From: Pseudooceanicola marinus
GTDB taxonomy: Bacteria; Pseudomonadota; Alphaproteobacteria; Rhodobacterales; Rhodobacteraceae
DNA: 64,000 bases
NCBI RefSeq assembly: GCF_020177265.1
Contig: NZ_JAIVMC010000005.1
Location: 186,001 to 250,000 of the forward strand
Reading direction: 5' to 3'
The notes under the pieces: model-generated
The model's database searches: none
The model's input: only the letters and a program-made list of their open reading frames with translations
Told to the model about the DNA's origin: nothing
Position numbers and translations under genes: made by a program
Part shown: piece by piece, positions 1 to 7,619 of the stretch
Layout: each line of letters begins with the position of its first letter
How positions within the stretch are numbered: position 1 is the first letter of the stretch

Positions 1-1
1 G

Positions 2-91
2 GCGGGGCAGGAGTCCGGCAAGATCACCATCAGCTACCCCTCGCTGGAGGCGCTGGACGACATCGTGCAGATCCTCGGCAGCGGCAACTGA
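2..91 (+). CDS. parB: ParB-family partitioning protein, C-terminal end only
   Basis: Only the last 29 residues and the stop codon lie in the window. The reading frame starts at base 2 and ends with TGA at 89-91. The tail reads GKITISYPSLEALDDIVQIL, which resembles the C-terminal dimerisation helix of chromosomal ParB (a basic and beta stretch followed by an LDDI-type helix). ParB loads on parS sites near the origin and works with ParA to segregate chromosomes. Support comes from the neighbours: in Rhodobacteraceae parA-parB is commonly followed by hemW, rdgB, rph, hrcA and grpE, which is the order here. The call rests on a short tail plus synteny. Confidence 0.7.
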   Translation, partial: AGQESGKITISYPSLEALDDIVQILGSGN

Positions 92-101
92 TCGGCCTGG
101 C

Positions 102-452
102 CTAGCTGGGCCGCGTCCAGAGGAAGATCATCACGCAGGTCAGGGTCAGCCCCTGGATCAGCAGGATCGCCGGGCGCAGGCCCATCAGGACAGACAGAAG
201 AAAAACGCCTCCCACCATCACGGTGGCGAGGCGTTTTGCTTTCAGAGAGATGGCGCCGCGTTCGTGCCAGTCGGCGATGGAGGGGCCGAAAGTCGGGTGT
301 TGCGTCAGCCAGGCGTGCAGTCGGTCCGACGAGCGGGCGAAACAGAAGGTCGCCAGCAACATGAAGGGCACGGTGGGCAAAAGGGGCAGCACAACCCCCA
401 CGAGGCCGAGACCCATGGCCAGAAGCCCGGAAATCAGCCAAATGACCCGCAT
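102..452 (-). CDS. DUF454/YbaN-family inner-membrane protein
   Basis: This 116-residue protein has three predicted membrane segments: residues about 3-37 (a glycine-rich start with LPLLPTVPFMLLA) and two further hydrophobic stretches near residues 76-93 and 95-111. The PLLPTxPFxLLAxxCFARSS signature is typical of the YbaN/DUF454 family, usually 115-130 residues. The molecular function of the family is unknown. The gene lies 3 bases downstream of the hemW stop-codon side and is probably cotranscribed with hemW-rdgB-rph. Its 3' end converges on parB with only about 10 bases between them, so there is little room for a terminator. Confidence 0.85.
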   Translation of the reverse strand: MRVIWLISGLLAMGLGLVGVVLPLLPTVPFMLLATFCFARSSDRLHAWLTQHPTFGPSIADWHERGAISLKAKRLATVMVGGVFLLSVLMGLRPAILLIQGLTLTCVMIFLWTRPS

Positions 453-455
453 TTC

Positions 456-1649
456 CTACGAATCCAGCAGTTTGTTTATGACCGCGTTCAGAAGCATACG
501 TCCTTGATCCGTAACGAAAATTCGACCGTTTTCGACTTTTACCAGGTCTCTCTCGCGCATCTCCTCGACCTGGGACCCGTTGAGCGGCGCTGAGCTCAAT
601 TTCTCGAACCGGTCCAGAGAGATCCCTTCGCGCAACCGAAGACCCATCAGAAGATATTCCTCGGCCTGTTCCTGTCCAGTTAAGGAGTCCACCAGGCTGT
701 CGGCATTTCCGGCCTCGGCCATCTGCAACCACTTGCCGGGGGCGCGCGGCTGCTCGGTGGCATGGCGGTGCCCGTCCAGCGTCACCCGGCCATGGGCGCC
801 GGGGCCGACGCCGATGTAATCGCCGTAGCGCCAGTAGAGGACGTTGTGCCGCGACCGCGCGCCGTCGCGGGCGTGGTTTGACACTTCGTAGTTCTCGAAC
901 CCGTGGGCGGCGGTGACCTCCTGGGTCAGCTCCCACATATCGGCGGCCAGGTCTTCCTCCGGCAGGCCACGCAGCCCGCCACGCTTGTACCGGTCGCCGA
1001 AGGCCGTGCCGTCCTCGATCGTCAGCTGGTAGAGCGACAGATGGTCGATGGCCAGTGACAGGGCGCGGTCCAGCTCCGCCTCCCAGGCGGAGAGGGTTTG
1101 GTTCTGCCGGGCATAGATCAGGTCGAAGCTGACCCGCTCGAACTGGTTGCGGGCGATGTCGAAGGCGCGCAGCGCCTCGTCGACGCTGTGCAACCGGCCC
1201 AGCCGGCGCAGGTCCTCGTCGTTCATCGCCTGAAAGCCCATGGACACACGGTTCACCCCGGCCATGGCATAGCCCGCGAAACGCCCCGCATCGACGGAGG
1301 TCGGGTTGGCCTCCAGCGTGACTTCGGTGTCATTGGCCTGGGGCCAAAGCCGCCGTATGGCGTTCAGGATGCCCTCTACGGTGGCGGGTTCCATCAGCGA
1401 GGGGGTGCCGCCGCCGAAGAACACCGATTGCACCACACGGCCCGGTGTGAGGGCCGCGTAGCGTTCCAGCTCGCTGATGTAGGGCTTCAGCCACCGATCC
1501 TGGTCGACGTTGCTCCAGACGTGGGAGTTGAAGTCGCAGTAGGGGCATTTGGATTGGCAGAAAGGCCAGTGGATGTAGATCCCGAAGCCCGCGTTCTGCC
1601 AATCCTGATCCGCGTTACTCAAAGCAGGCCTTGAGTTTTGCAAAGGCAT
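456..1649 (-). CDS. hemW: HemW-type radical SAM haem chaperone (coproporphyrinogen III oxidase-like)
   Basis: The protein is 397 residues from the chosen ATG at 1649; the open frame extends upstream to 1871, but that part is antisense-like filler inside rdgB. The radical SAM cluster motif CxxxCxxC is C31-QSK-C35-PY-C38, with GGGTPS shortly after it, and a C-terminal HemW domain follows. HemW lacks the extra residues needed for HemN activity and is thought to bind haem and deliver it to respiratory proteins, so older annotation as an oxygen-independent coproporphyrinogen oxidase is probably wrong. The first 35 bases overlap the end of rdgB, suggesting translational coupling in an rph-rdgB-hemW operon. 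Confidence 0.9.
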   Translation of the reverse strand: MPLQNSRPALSNADQDWQNAGFGIYIHWPFCQSKCPYCDFNSHVWSNVDQDRWLKPYISELERYAALTPGRVVQSVFFGGGTPSLMEPATVEGILNAIRRLWPQANDTEVTLEANPTSVDAGRFAGYAMAGVNRVSMGFQAMNDEDLRRLGRLHSVDEALRAFDIARNQFERVSFDLIYARQNQTLSAWEAELDRALSLAIDHLSLYQLTIEDGTAFGDRYKRGGLRGLPEEDLAADMWELTQEVTAAHGFENYEVSNHARDGARSRHNVLYWRYGDYIGVGPGAHGRVTLDGHRHATEQPRAPGKWLQMAEAGNADSLVDSLTGQEQAEEYLLMGLRLREGISLDRFEKLSSAPLNGSQVEEMRERDLVKVENGRIFVTDQGRMLLNAVINKLLDS

Positions 1650-2220
1650 CGGCGCGGTGGCTGATGCGGTTCTTCTCTGCGGCGTCCATCTCGCCGAAGG
1701 TGATGTCGTATCCCTCGGGGACGAAGATCGGGTCATACCCGTGGCCCTCGGTCCCGCGCATCGGCCATTCGACGCGACCCTTGCAGATCCCGGCGAAGAT
1801 CTCGTCATGGCCATCGGGCCAGGCCAGGCAGAAGGTACAGTTGAAGGCCGCAGTGCGGGGGTAGGGCGCATTGCGCTCTTCCAGCAGGTCCCAGGTCTTC
1901 TTCATCGCCATGGGGAAGTCGCGCCCATTGGGCGTTTCGGCCCAGTCGGCGGTATAGACGCCCGGGGCACCGTCCAGACCATCCACGGTGATCCCGCTGT
2001 CGTCCGACAGGGCGGGCAGGCCGGTTGCCTTGGCGGCGTAATGGGCCTTGATGCGGGCGTTGCCGACGAAGGTGTCCTGATCCTCCACCGGCTCTTCCAG
2101 CCCGTGATCGGCGGCAGAGCTGACCTCGATCCCGTAGGGCGCCAGCAGCTCTGCGATCTCGCGCAGCTTGCCCTTGTTGTGGCTGGCCAGGACCAGCTGC
2201 TTTCCGTCGAACTTACGCAT
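1615..2220 (-). CDS. rdgB: RdgB/HAM1 XTP/dITP pyrophosphatase
   Basis: The 201-residue protein hydrolyses dITP, XTP and ITP to the monophosphates, keeping deaminated purines out of DNA and RNA. The N-terminal SHNKGK motif (residues 13-18) is the nucleotide-binding signature of the Ham1 family. The acidic LSDDSGI motif near residue 70-76 supplies the metal-binding and catalytic aspartates, and SHRADA near the C-terminus (SHR-A-AF type motif) is also present. The length is normal. The gene overlaps rph upstream by 8 bases and hemW downstream, so the three are very probably one transcript. Confidence 0.95.
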   Translation of the reverse strand: MRKFDGKQLVLASHNKGKLREIAELLAPYGIEVSSAADHGLEEPVEDQDTFVGNARIKAHYAAKATGLPALSDDSGITVDGLDGAPGVYTADWAETPNGRDFPMAMKKTWDLLEERNAPYPRTAAFNCTFCLAWPDGHDEIFAGICKGRVEWPMRGTEGHGYDPIFVPEGYDITFGEMDAAEKNRISHRADAFAKLKACFE

Positions 2221-2929
2221 TCACGGCCGCCTTCTGGATCTCCGCCAACTCTTCCACGCCCTTTTCGGCGAGGTCCATCAGCTGGTTCATCTGGTCGCGC
2301 GAAAACACGCTGCCCTCGGCCGACATCTGCACCTCGATCAGCTTCTTCGAGCCGGTCATGATGAAGTTGCCGTCGACGCCGGCCTCGCTGTCCTCGGGGT
2401 AGTCGAGGTCCAGAACCGGCTGGCCGGCATAGATGCCGCAGCTGACGGCGGCGACCGGATCGGTCAGCGGATCGCTGATCACGTCGCCGGCCTTCATCAG
2501 CTTGTTGACCGCCAGCTTCAGCGCCACCCAGCCCCCGGTGATCGAGGCGCAGCGGGTGCCGCCATCGGCCTGGATCACGTCGCAGTCGATGGTGATCTGA
2601 CGTTCGCCCAGGGCAACACGATCAACGCCAGCCCGCAGGGATCGACCAATAAGGCGTTGAATTTCAACGGTTCTTCCGCCTTGCTTGCCCATGGCCGCCT
2701 CGCGTCGCATGCGCGAGGTGGTGGAGCGGGGCAGCATGCCGTATTCCGCCGTGACCCAGCCCAGGCCGGACCCCTTGATGAAGGGAGGCACGCGGGGTTC
2801 GATGGTGGCCGTGCACATCACATGGGTGTCACCCACCTTGATCAGGCAGGACCCTTCGGCGTGTTTCGTGACCCCGGTCTCGATTGAAACCGGGCGCATT
2901 TCGCTTAAATCTCTTCCAGACGGTCGCAT
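2213..2929 (-). CDS. rph: Ribonuclease PH
   Basis: RNase PH is a phosphorolytic 3'-5' exoribonuclease that trims tRNA 3' ends using phosphate. The protein is 238 residues, the usual size. It starts [19 protein letters not shown], typical of the family, and carries the phosphate-site region [16 protein letters not shown] and the [15 protein letters not shown] core motif. An AGAGGGG Shine-Dalgarno-like stretch sits before the ATG. The gene is divergent from hrcA with about 84 bases between the two starts, so this gap must hold both promoters. Confidence 0.96.
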   Translation of the reverse strand: MRPSGRDLSEMRPVSIETGVTKHAEGSCLIKVGDTHVMCTATIEPRVPPFIKGSGLGWVTAEYGMLPRSTTSRMRREAAMGKQGGRTVEIQRLIGRSLRAGVDRVALGERQITIDCDVIQADGGTRCASITGGWVALKLAVNKLMKAGDVISDPLTDPVAAVSCGIYAGQPVLDLDYPEDSEAGVDGNFIMTGSKKLIEVQMSAEGSVFSRDQMNQLMDLAEKGVEELAEIQKAAVNA

Positions 2930-3013
2930 GAATTCCCCTCTTTCTTCGGGCCGTGATAGGCAGGGGCGGCGTGCGAAGGCAACCCCGTTGACCTTTCCGG
3001 GGGCCTCTCTTTA

Positions 3014-4096
3014 ATGACGATCAGGGCAGACGAGACGAGAATGGCCGAGAGAACTTCGACCCTTGAGGATCTGAACGACCGCTCGCGCGAGGTCTTTCGC
3101 CGCGTGGTCGAGGGCTATCTGGACACCGGCGAACCCGTGGGGTCGCGCAGCCTGACCCGTGTGATGAACGAGAAGGTCTCGGCGGCCACCATCCGCAACG
3201 TGATGCAGGACCTGGAATTCATGGGCCTGCTGGGCAGCCCCCATGTCAGCGCCGGCCGCGTGCCGACGCAGCAGGGGCTGCGCATGTTCGTCGACGGCCT
3301 GCTGGAAGTGGGCGATCTGGACGCGACCGAGCGCGAGAAGATCGACGCCACCATCGGCAACGGCGGCGATGTGGGCACGATGATGGACCGGATCGGCTCC
3401 GCGCTCAGCCTCGCGACCCATGGCGCCAGCCTGGTGCTGACCCCGAAACACGAGGCACCGATCAAGCATATCGAGTTCGTGTCGCTGGGGCCTGAACGGG
3501 CGCTGGTGGTGCTGGTCACCGCCGACGGCCACGTGGAAAACCGGCTGTTCACCCCACCGCCGGGGCAAACGCCCAGCTCGATGCGGGAGGCGGCGAATTT
3601 CCTCAACGCCGTGCTGGAGGGCAAGACCTTGAGCGAGGCGCGGTCGGCTGTTTCACGTGAAATAGACGCCCGCCGTCAACAGATCGACGGGCTGGCCCGG
3701 GCGCTGGTGGAAAGCGGCGTGGCGGTCTGGGAGGACGAGGGTGATTTCCATGAACGGCTGATCGTGCGCGGCCGGGCCAACCTGCTGGACAGCCAGGAAG
3801 AGGACCTGGATCGCATCCGCGTCCTCTTTGACGATCTTGAACGCAAGCGGGACATTGCCGAGTTCCTGGAACTGACCGAGGATGGCGACGGTGTGCGCAT
3901 TTTTATCGGGTCGGAGAACAAACTTTTCTCACTTTCGGGTTCCTCTCTGGTGGTCTCTCCTTATATGAACGCTGACCGGAAGATCATCGGTGCGGTCGGT
4001 GTGATCGGGCCCACGCGGCTCAACTACGGGCGCATCGTTCCGATTGTGGATTACACGGCGCAGCTGGTCGGGCGGATGCTGACGGACCGGCGATAG
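3014..4096 (+). CDS. hrcA: Heat-inducible transcription repressor HrcA
   Basis: HrcA represses class I heat-shock genes by binding the CIRCE inverted repeat; GroEL modulates it. The protein has an N-terminal winged helix (LNDRSREVFRRVVEGYLDTG, then VGSRSLTR and SAATIRNVMQDLE) and a long C-terminal HrcA domain. It is 360 residues from the ATG at 3014, but no Shine-Dalgarno is visible there. An internal ATG at 3041 (MAERTSTLEDL) would give 351 residues and is equally plausible from family starts. grpE follows 18 bases downstream, forming the common hrcA-grpE pair. I saw no CIRCE element in the upstream gap. Confidence 0.95.
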   Translation: MTIRADETRMAERTSTLEDLNDRSREVFRRVVEGYLDTGEPVGSRSLTRVMNEKVSAATIRNVMQDLEFMGLLGSPHVSAGRVPTQQGLRMFVDGLLEVGDLDATEREKIDATIGNGGDVGTMMDRIGSALSLATHGASLVLTPKHEAPIKHIEFVSLGPERALVVLVTADGHVENRLFTPPPGQTPSSMREAANFLNAVLEGKTLSEARSAVSREIDARRQQIDGLARALVESGVAVWEDEGDFHERLIVRGRANLLDSQEEDLDRIRVLFDDLERKRDIAEFLELTEDGDGVRIFIGSENKLFSLSGSSLVVSPYMNADRKIIGAVGVIGPTRLNYGRIVPIVDYTAQLVGRMLTDRR

Positions 4097-4114
4097 GCCG
4101 AGATGAGGTGAGAC

Positions 4115-4672
4115 ATGGCAGAGCCGAAGGACGAGAATTTCCTGGACGACATCGATGAGGCCGAAGCCGAGACCTATGAGGTCGAAGTGGAAGAGATCGA
4201 CGATGACGCGGCGGAGGTCGACGCGCTGAAAGCCGAGCGGGATGAGCTGAAGGACAAGTGGATGCGCGCCCTGGCGGATGCGGAGAACGCCCGCAAGCGC
4301 GCCGACAAGCAGCGTCGCGAGGCGGAGAACTACGGCGGCGCAAAGCTGTCGCGGGACATCCTGCCGGTCTACGACAACCTGAAGCGCGCCGTCGAGGCCG
4401 CAGGCGAAAAGACCGAGGAAAACGCCGCCCTGATCGAAGGGCTGGAGCTGACGATGCGGGAGCTGCTGAACACCTTCCGCAAGCACGGCATCGAGCCGAT
4501 CGCGCCGGAAGTGGGCGACAAGTTCGATCCCAACGAACACGAGGCGATGTTCGAGGCCCCGGTGCCTGGCACCAAGGCCGGCGAGATCATCCAGGTTTCG
4601 GCCGAGGGCTTCATGCTGCATGACCGCCTGTTGCGCCCCGCTCAGGTGGGCGTGTCCAGCTTCACCGGCTGA
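4115..4672 (+). CDS. grpE: GrpE nucleotide exchange factor of DnaK
   Basis: GrpE opens the nucleotide-binding domain of DnaK to release ADP during the chaperone cycle. The 185-residue protein has an acidic N-terminus and a long coiled-coil helix (residues about 30-75, with WMRALADAENARKRADKQ, the family core). The C-terminal beta wing contains the family-typical LxPAQVGVS ending. The last residues are VGVSSFTG. It lies 18 bases after hrcA and is followed by a strong intrinsic terminator, so hrcA-grpE is a closed two-gene unit. Its partners dnaK and dnaJ are in the same window near 54-57 kb. Confidence 0.96.
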   Translation: MAEPKDENFLDDIDEAEAETYEVEVEEIDDDAAEVDALKAERDELKDKWMRALADAENARKRADKQRREAENYGGAKLSRDILPVYDNLKRAVEAAGEKTEENAALIEGLELTMRELLNTFRKHGIEPIAPEVGDKFDPNEHEAMFEAPVPGTKAGEIIQVSAEGFMLHDRLLRPAQVGVSSFTG

Positions 4673-4694
4673 TCGCGGGTATCGGCCCTTGGCC

Positions 4695-4830
4695 GATGGC
4701 CTCCGGTGGGGATATTTCCCGCCAACAAATAGAGAAAGGGCGCGTCTCCGGGATCGGTGGCGCGCCCTTTTGCCATACAATGGCTGAAAATACTCCGGGG
4801 GAGCCGAAGGCGGGGGCAGAGCCCCCCTTT
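4695..4830. repeat. Paired G-rich 3'-end motifs between convergent grpE and mutS
   Basis: Two similar motifs face each other. Rightward, GGCCTCCGGTGGGGATATTT lies near 4698-4718, just after grpE. Leftward, GGCTCCCCCGGAGTATTTT lies near 4790-4810, just after mutS, preceded by the GGGGGC-AGA-GCCCCC hairpin (4813-4827). Both have a CTCCGG-type core followed by a TATTT stretch, and both follow the end of a gene. Sequences of this form are, from memory, very frequent after genes in Rhodobacteraceae; that memory was not checked here. Confidence 0.4.
4735..4771 (+). terminator. Rho-independent terminator of hrcA-grpE
   Basis: A perfect 10-bp stem, AAAGGGCGCG (4735-4744) with CGCGCCCTTT (4761-4770), encloses a 16-base loop; the stem's own T-run ends in one further T. 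It lies 63 bases after the grpE stop. Because the stem is flanked by A and T runs it could also act on leftward transcription from mutS. Confidence 0.75.
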
Positions 4831-4838
4831 GACAGGAT

Positions 4839-7496
4839 CTATCCCCGCGCAGTGTCCTTCAGCCGATAGAGCATCTCCAGCGCCTCGCGCGGGGTCAGGT
4901 CGTCGGGGTTCATGCCCTCGACCAGCTCACCCAGGGCCTGCAGCCCCTCCGGGATCTTCGCGCTGGCCGCGGGCGCCGGTGGGGGCGCGGCGGCGAAGAG
5001 GGGCAGGTCGTCGATCACCGCCTTGGGGCTGCCGCCCTTGCGCGCGTTGTCTTCGAGCGAGGCCAGAACCTCGCGCGCGCGGGCCACGACGCTCTCGGGC
5101 AGGCCGGCCAGTTTTGCCACCTGAACCCCGTAGCTGCGGTCGGCGGCCCCCATGCGCACCTCGTGCAGGAAGATCACCTCGCCCTCGTGTTCGCGCACCG
5201 TGACGGTGGCGTTTTCCACTCCCGACAGGCGTTTCGAAAGCTCGGTCATCTCGTGGTAGTGGGTCGCGAAAAGCGCCCGGGTGCGGTTCACCTCGTGCAG
5301 GTGTTCCATCGTCGCCCAGGCGATCGACAGCCCGTCGTAGGTGGCCGTGCCACGCCCGATTTCATCGAGGATCACCAGCGCGCGGTCATCGGCCTGGTTC
5401 AGGATCGCCGCCGTTTCCACCATCTCCACCATGAAGGTCGAGCGGCCCCGCGCGAGGTCGTCGGAGGCGCCCACACGACTGAAGATCTGGCTGACCAGAC
5501 CCACGTGGGCCGTGGTGGCGGGCACGTGGCTGCCCATCTGGGCCAGAAGGGCGATCAGTGCGTTCTGCCGCAGGAAGGTCGATTTACCGGCCATGTTGGG
5601 GCCGGTCAGCAACCAGATCGACGCGTCCTCGCCATCGGGCGACAGCAGGCAGTCGTTGGCGATGAAGGGTGCCCCTTCACGGCGCAGGGCCTGTTCCACC
5701 ACCGGGTGACGGCCGCCCTCGATCTCCAGCGTGCGGGACATGTCGACGCGGGGGCGCACCCAGTCCTCGGCGCGGCTGAGGTCGGCCAGCGCCGTGGCCA
5801 GGTCGAACTCCGCCACCGACTGGCTGAGGCGGGTGATCTCCGGCGCCTTGTCGAGGATCGCCTGGCGCAACTGGCCATAAAGCCGCGTCTCGATCGCCTG
5901 GGCCTGGCCGGCGGCGTTCAGGATGCGGGTTTCCAGCGAGGTCAGCTCGGGCGTGGTGAACCGCACCTGGTTGGCCGTGGTCTGGCGATGCTTGAACGTC
6001 TCGGAATGAGGTGGGTTCAACATCTTGTCGGCGTGGGTCGCCGTCACCTCGACGAAATAGCCCAACACGTTGTTATGCTTGATCTTCAGCGAGGAGATGC
6101 CGGTGTCCTCGGCGTACTGGCTTTGCATGCCCGCGATCACGCCGCGGCCTTCGTCGCGCAGCCGGCGCACCTCGTCCAGCTCCTGATCATATCCCGGCGC
6201 GATGAAGCCGCCGTCACGGGCCAGCAGGGGCGGCTCGGCCACCAGGGCCACGTCCAGAAGCGCCAGCAGCTCTTCCAGCCCCGACAGGCCGCGTGCGGCC
6301 TCGGACAGAAGCTGTGGCAGCTGCGCGTCCGACAGCCGGGCCGACAGCACCTCGGCCTGGCCAAGCGCGTTGCGGATCGCCGCCAGGTCCCGGGGGCCGC
6401 CGCGGTCCAGCGACAGGCGCGACAGGGCACGGTCCAGGTCAGGGACCTTGCGCAGGGCGTCGCGCAGGTCCGACGACAGGCGGGTGTGATCCACGGCGAA
6501 ATCCACCGCGTCCAGCCGCCCGGTGATGACCGGCAGCGCGCGGGAGGGCGAGGCGAGGCGCCGTTCCAGCAGGCGGGCGCCCACGGCGGTGACCGTGCGG
6601 TCGATGGACGACAGCAGCGAGCCGGCCCGCGCGCCGGTCATGGAATGGGTGATTTCCAGGTTGCGGCGGGTGGCCGCGTCGATCTGCACGTTGCCGTCCA
6701 GCGCCTCGCGGTTCGGCGGGCGCAGCAGGGGCAGTTTGCCCTTCTGGGTGATCTCCAGGTAATCGACCACGGCGCCCATGGCCGACACCTCCGGCCGCGA
6801 GAAGCTGCCGAAGCTTTCCAGCGTGCCCACCTTGAACAGATCCGTCAGCCGCGTCTGGGCGCCGGCGCTGTCGAAGCTGCCGCGCGACAGGGGCGTGAGG
6901 GAAATGCCGAATTCCTCGACCAGCGGGCGCAACTCGGCCTCCTCGGCCTCGCTGACCAGCAACTCGGAGGGCGTCAGCCGGGCCAGTTCCGGCCCCAGCT
7001 TCACCGCTGCCATGGGCATCACGTGAAACGCGCCGGTCGAGATGTCGACCCAGGCCAGGGCGCTTTCGCCCCGTACGGTTGCGAATGCTGCGAGGAAGTT
7101 GTGGCGCCGCGCCTCCAGCAGGCTGTCCTCGGTCAGGGTGCCGGGGGTCACCAGGCGCACCACGTCGCGGCGCACCACGGATTTCGAGCCGCGCTTCTTC
7201 GCCTCGGCCGGGTCTTCCATCTGTTCGCAGACGGCCACGCGGAACCCCTTGCGGATCAGCGTCAGCAGGTAGTTTTCCGCCGCATGCACGGGCACGCCGC
7301 ACATGGCGATGTCCTCACCCAGGTGCTTGCCCCGCTTGGTCAGGGCTATGTCCAGCGCCGCTGCGGCGGCTTCGGCATCGGCAAAGAACATCTCGTAGAA
7401 GTCGCCCATGCGGTAGAACAGCAGGGCGTGCTGATATTGTTCCTTGATTTCAAGGTATTGCGCCATCATCGGCGTGACGTTGGCAGACGTGTTCAT
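4839..7496 (-). CDS. mutS: DNA mismatch repair protein MutS
   Basis: MutS recognises mismatches and small loops and recruits MutL. The protein is 885 residues from the ATG at 7496. The mismatch-intercalating F-x-E motif is F33-Y34-E35, followed by the connector, lever and clamp domains. The ABC ATPase part carries the Walker A motif TGPNMAGKS near residue 630, then the ST-rich region, Walker B VILDEIGRGT and the ATHYHE motif. The open frame continues far upstream to 10019, but that extension is antisense to maeB. The start is fixed by MNTSANVTPMMAQYLEIKEQ, which matches the family N-terminus. Size is normal. Confidence 0.96.
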   Translation of the reverse strand: MNTSANVTPMMAQYLEIKEQYQHALLFYRMGDFYEMFFADAEAAAAALDIALTKRGKHLGEDIAMCGVPVHAAENYLLTLIRKGFRVAVCEQMEDPAEAKKRGSKSVVRRDVVRLVTPGTLTEDSLLEARRHNFLAAFATVRGESALAWVDISTGAFHVMPMAAVKLGPELARLTPSELLVSEAEEAELRPLVEEFGISLTPLSRGSFDSAGAQTRLTDLFKVGTLESFGSFSRPEVSAMGAVVDYLEITQKGKLPLLRPPNREALDGNVQIDAATRRNLEITHSMTGARAGSLLSSIDRTVTAVGARLLERRLASPSRALPVITGRLDAVDFAVDHTRLSSDLRDALRKVPDLDRALSRLSLDRGGPRDLAAIRNALGQAEVLSARLSDAQLPQLLSEAARGLSGLEELLALLDVALVAEPPLLARDGGFIAPGYDQELDEVRRLRDEGRGVIAGMQSQYAEDTGISSLKIKHNNVLGYFVEVTATHADKMLNPPHSETFKHRQTTANQVRFTTPELTSLETRILNAAGQAQAIETRLYGQLRQAILDKAPEITRLSQSVAEFDLATALADLSRAEDWVRPRVDMSRTLEIEGGRHPVVEQALRREGAPFIANDCLLSPDGEDASIWLLTGPNMAGKSTFLRQNALIALLAQMGSHVPATTAHVGLVSQIFSRVGASDDLARGRSTFMVEMVETAAILNQADDRALVILDEIGRGTATYDGLSIAWATMEHLHEVNRTRALFATHYHEMTELSKRLSGVENATVTVREHEGEVIFLHEVRMGAADRSYGVQVAKLAGLPESVVARAREVLASLEDNARKGGSPKAVIDDLPLFAAAPPPAPAASAKIPEGLQALGELVEGMNPDDLTPREALEMLYRLKDTARG

Positions 7497-7619
7497 GGGG
7501 CCCCCGGGTCTTTCGGGCAATCTACAATCGCGCGCCCGGTGACGAAAGGCGAAAGCGGCGAGAGTTGGCAGGCGGGGCGCGCTTCGTGTAAGACGCGAGA
7601 GCCTTGAAGGGAGTGCATC

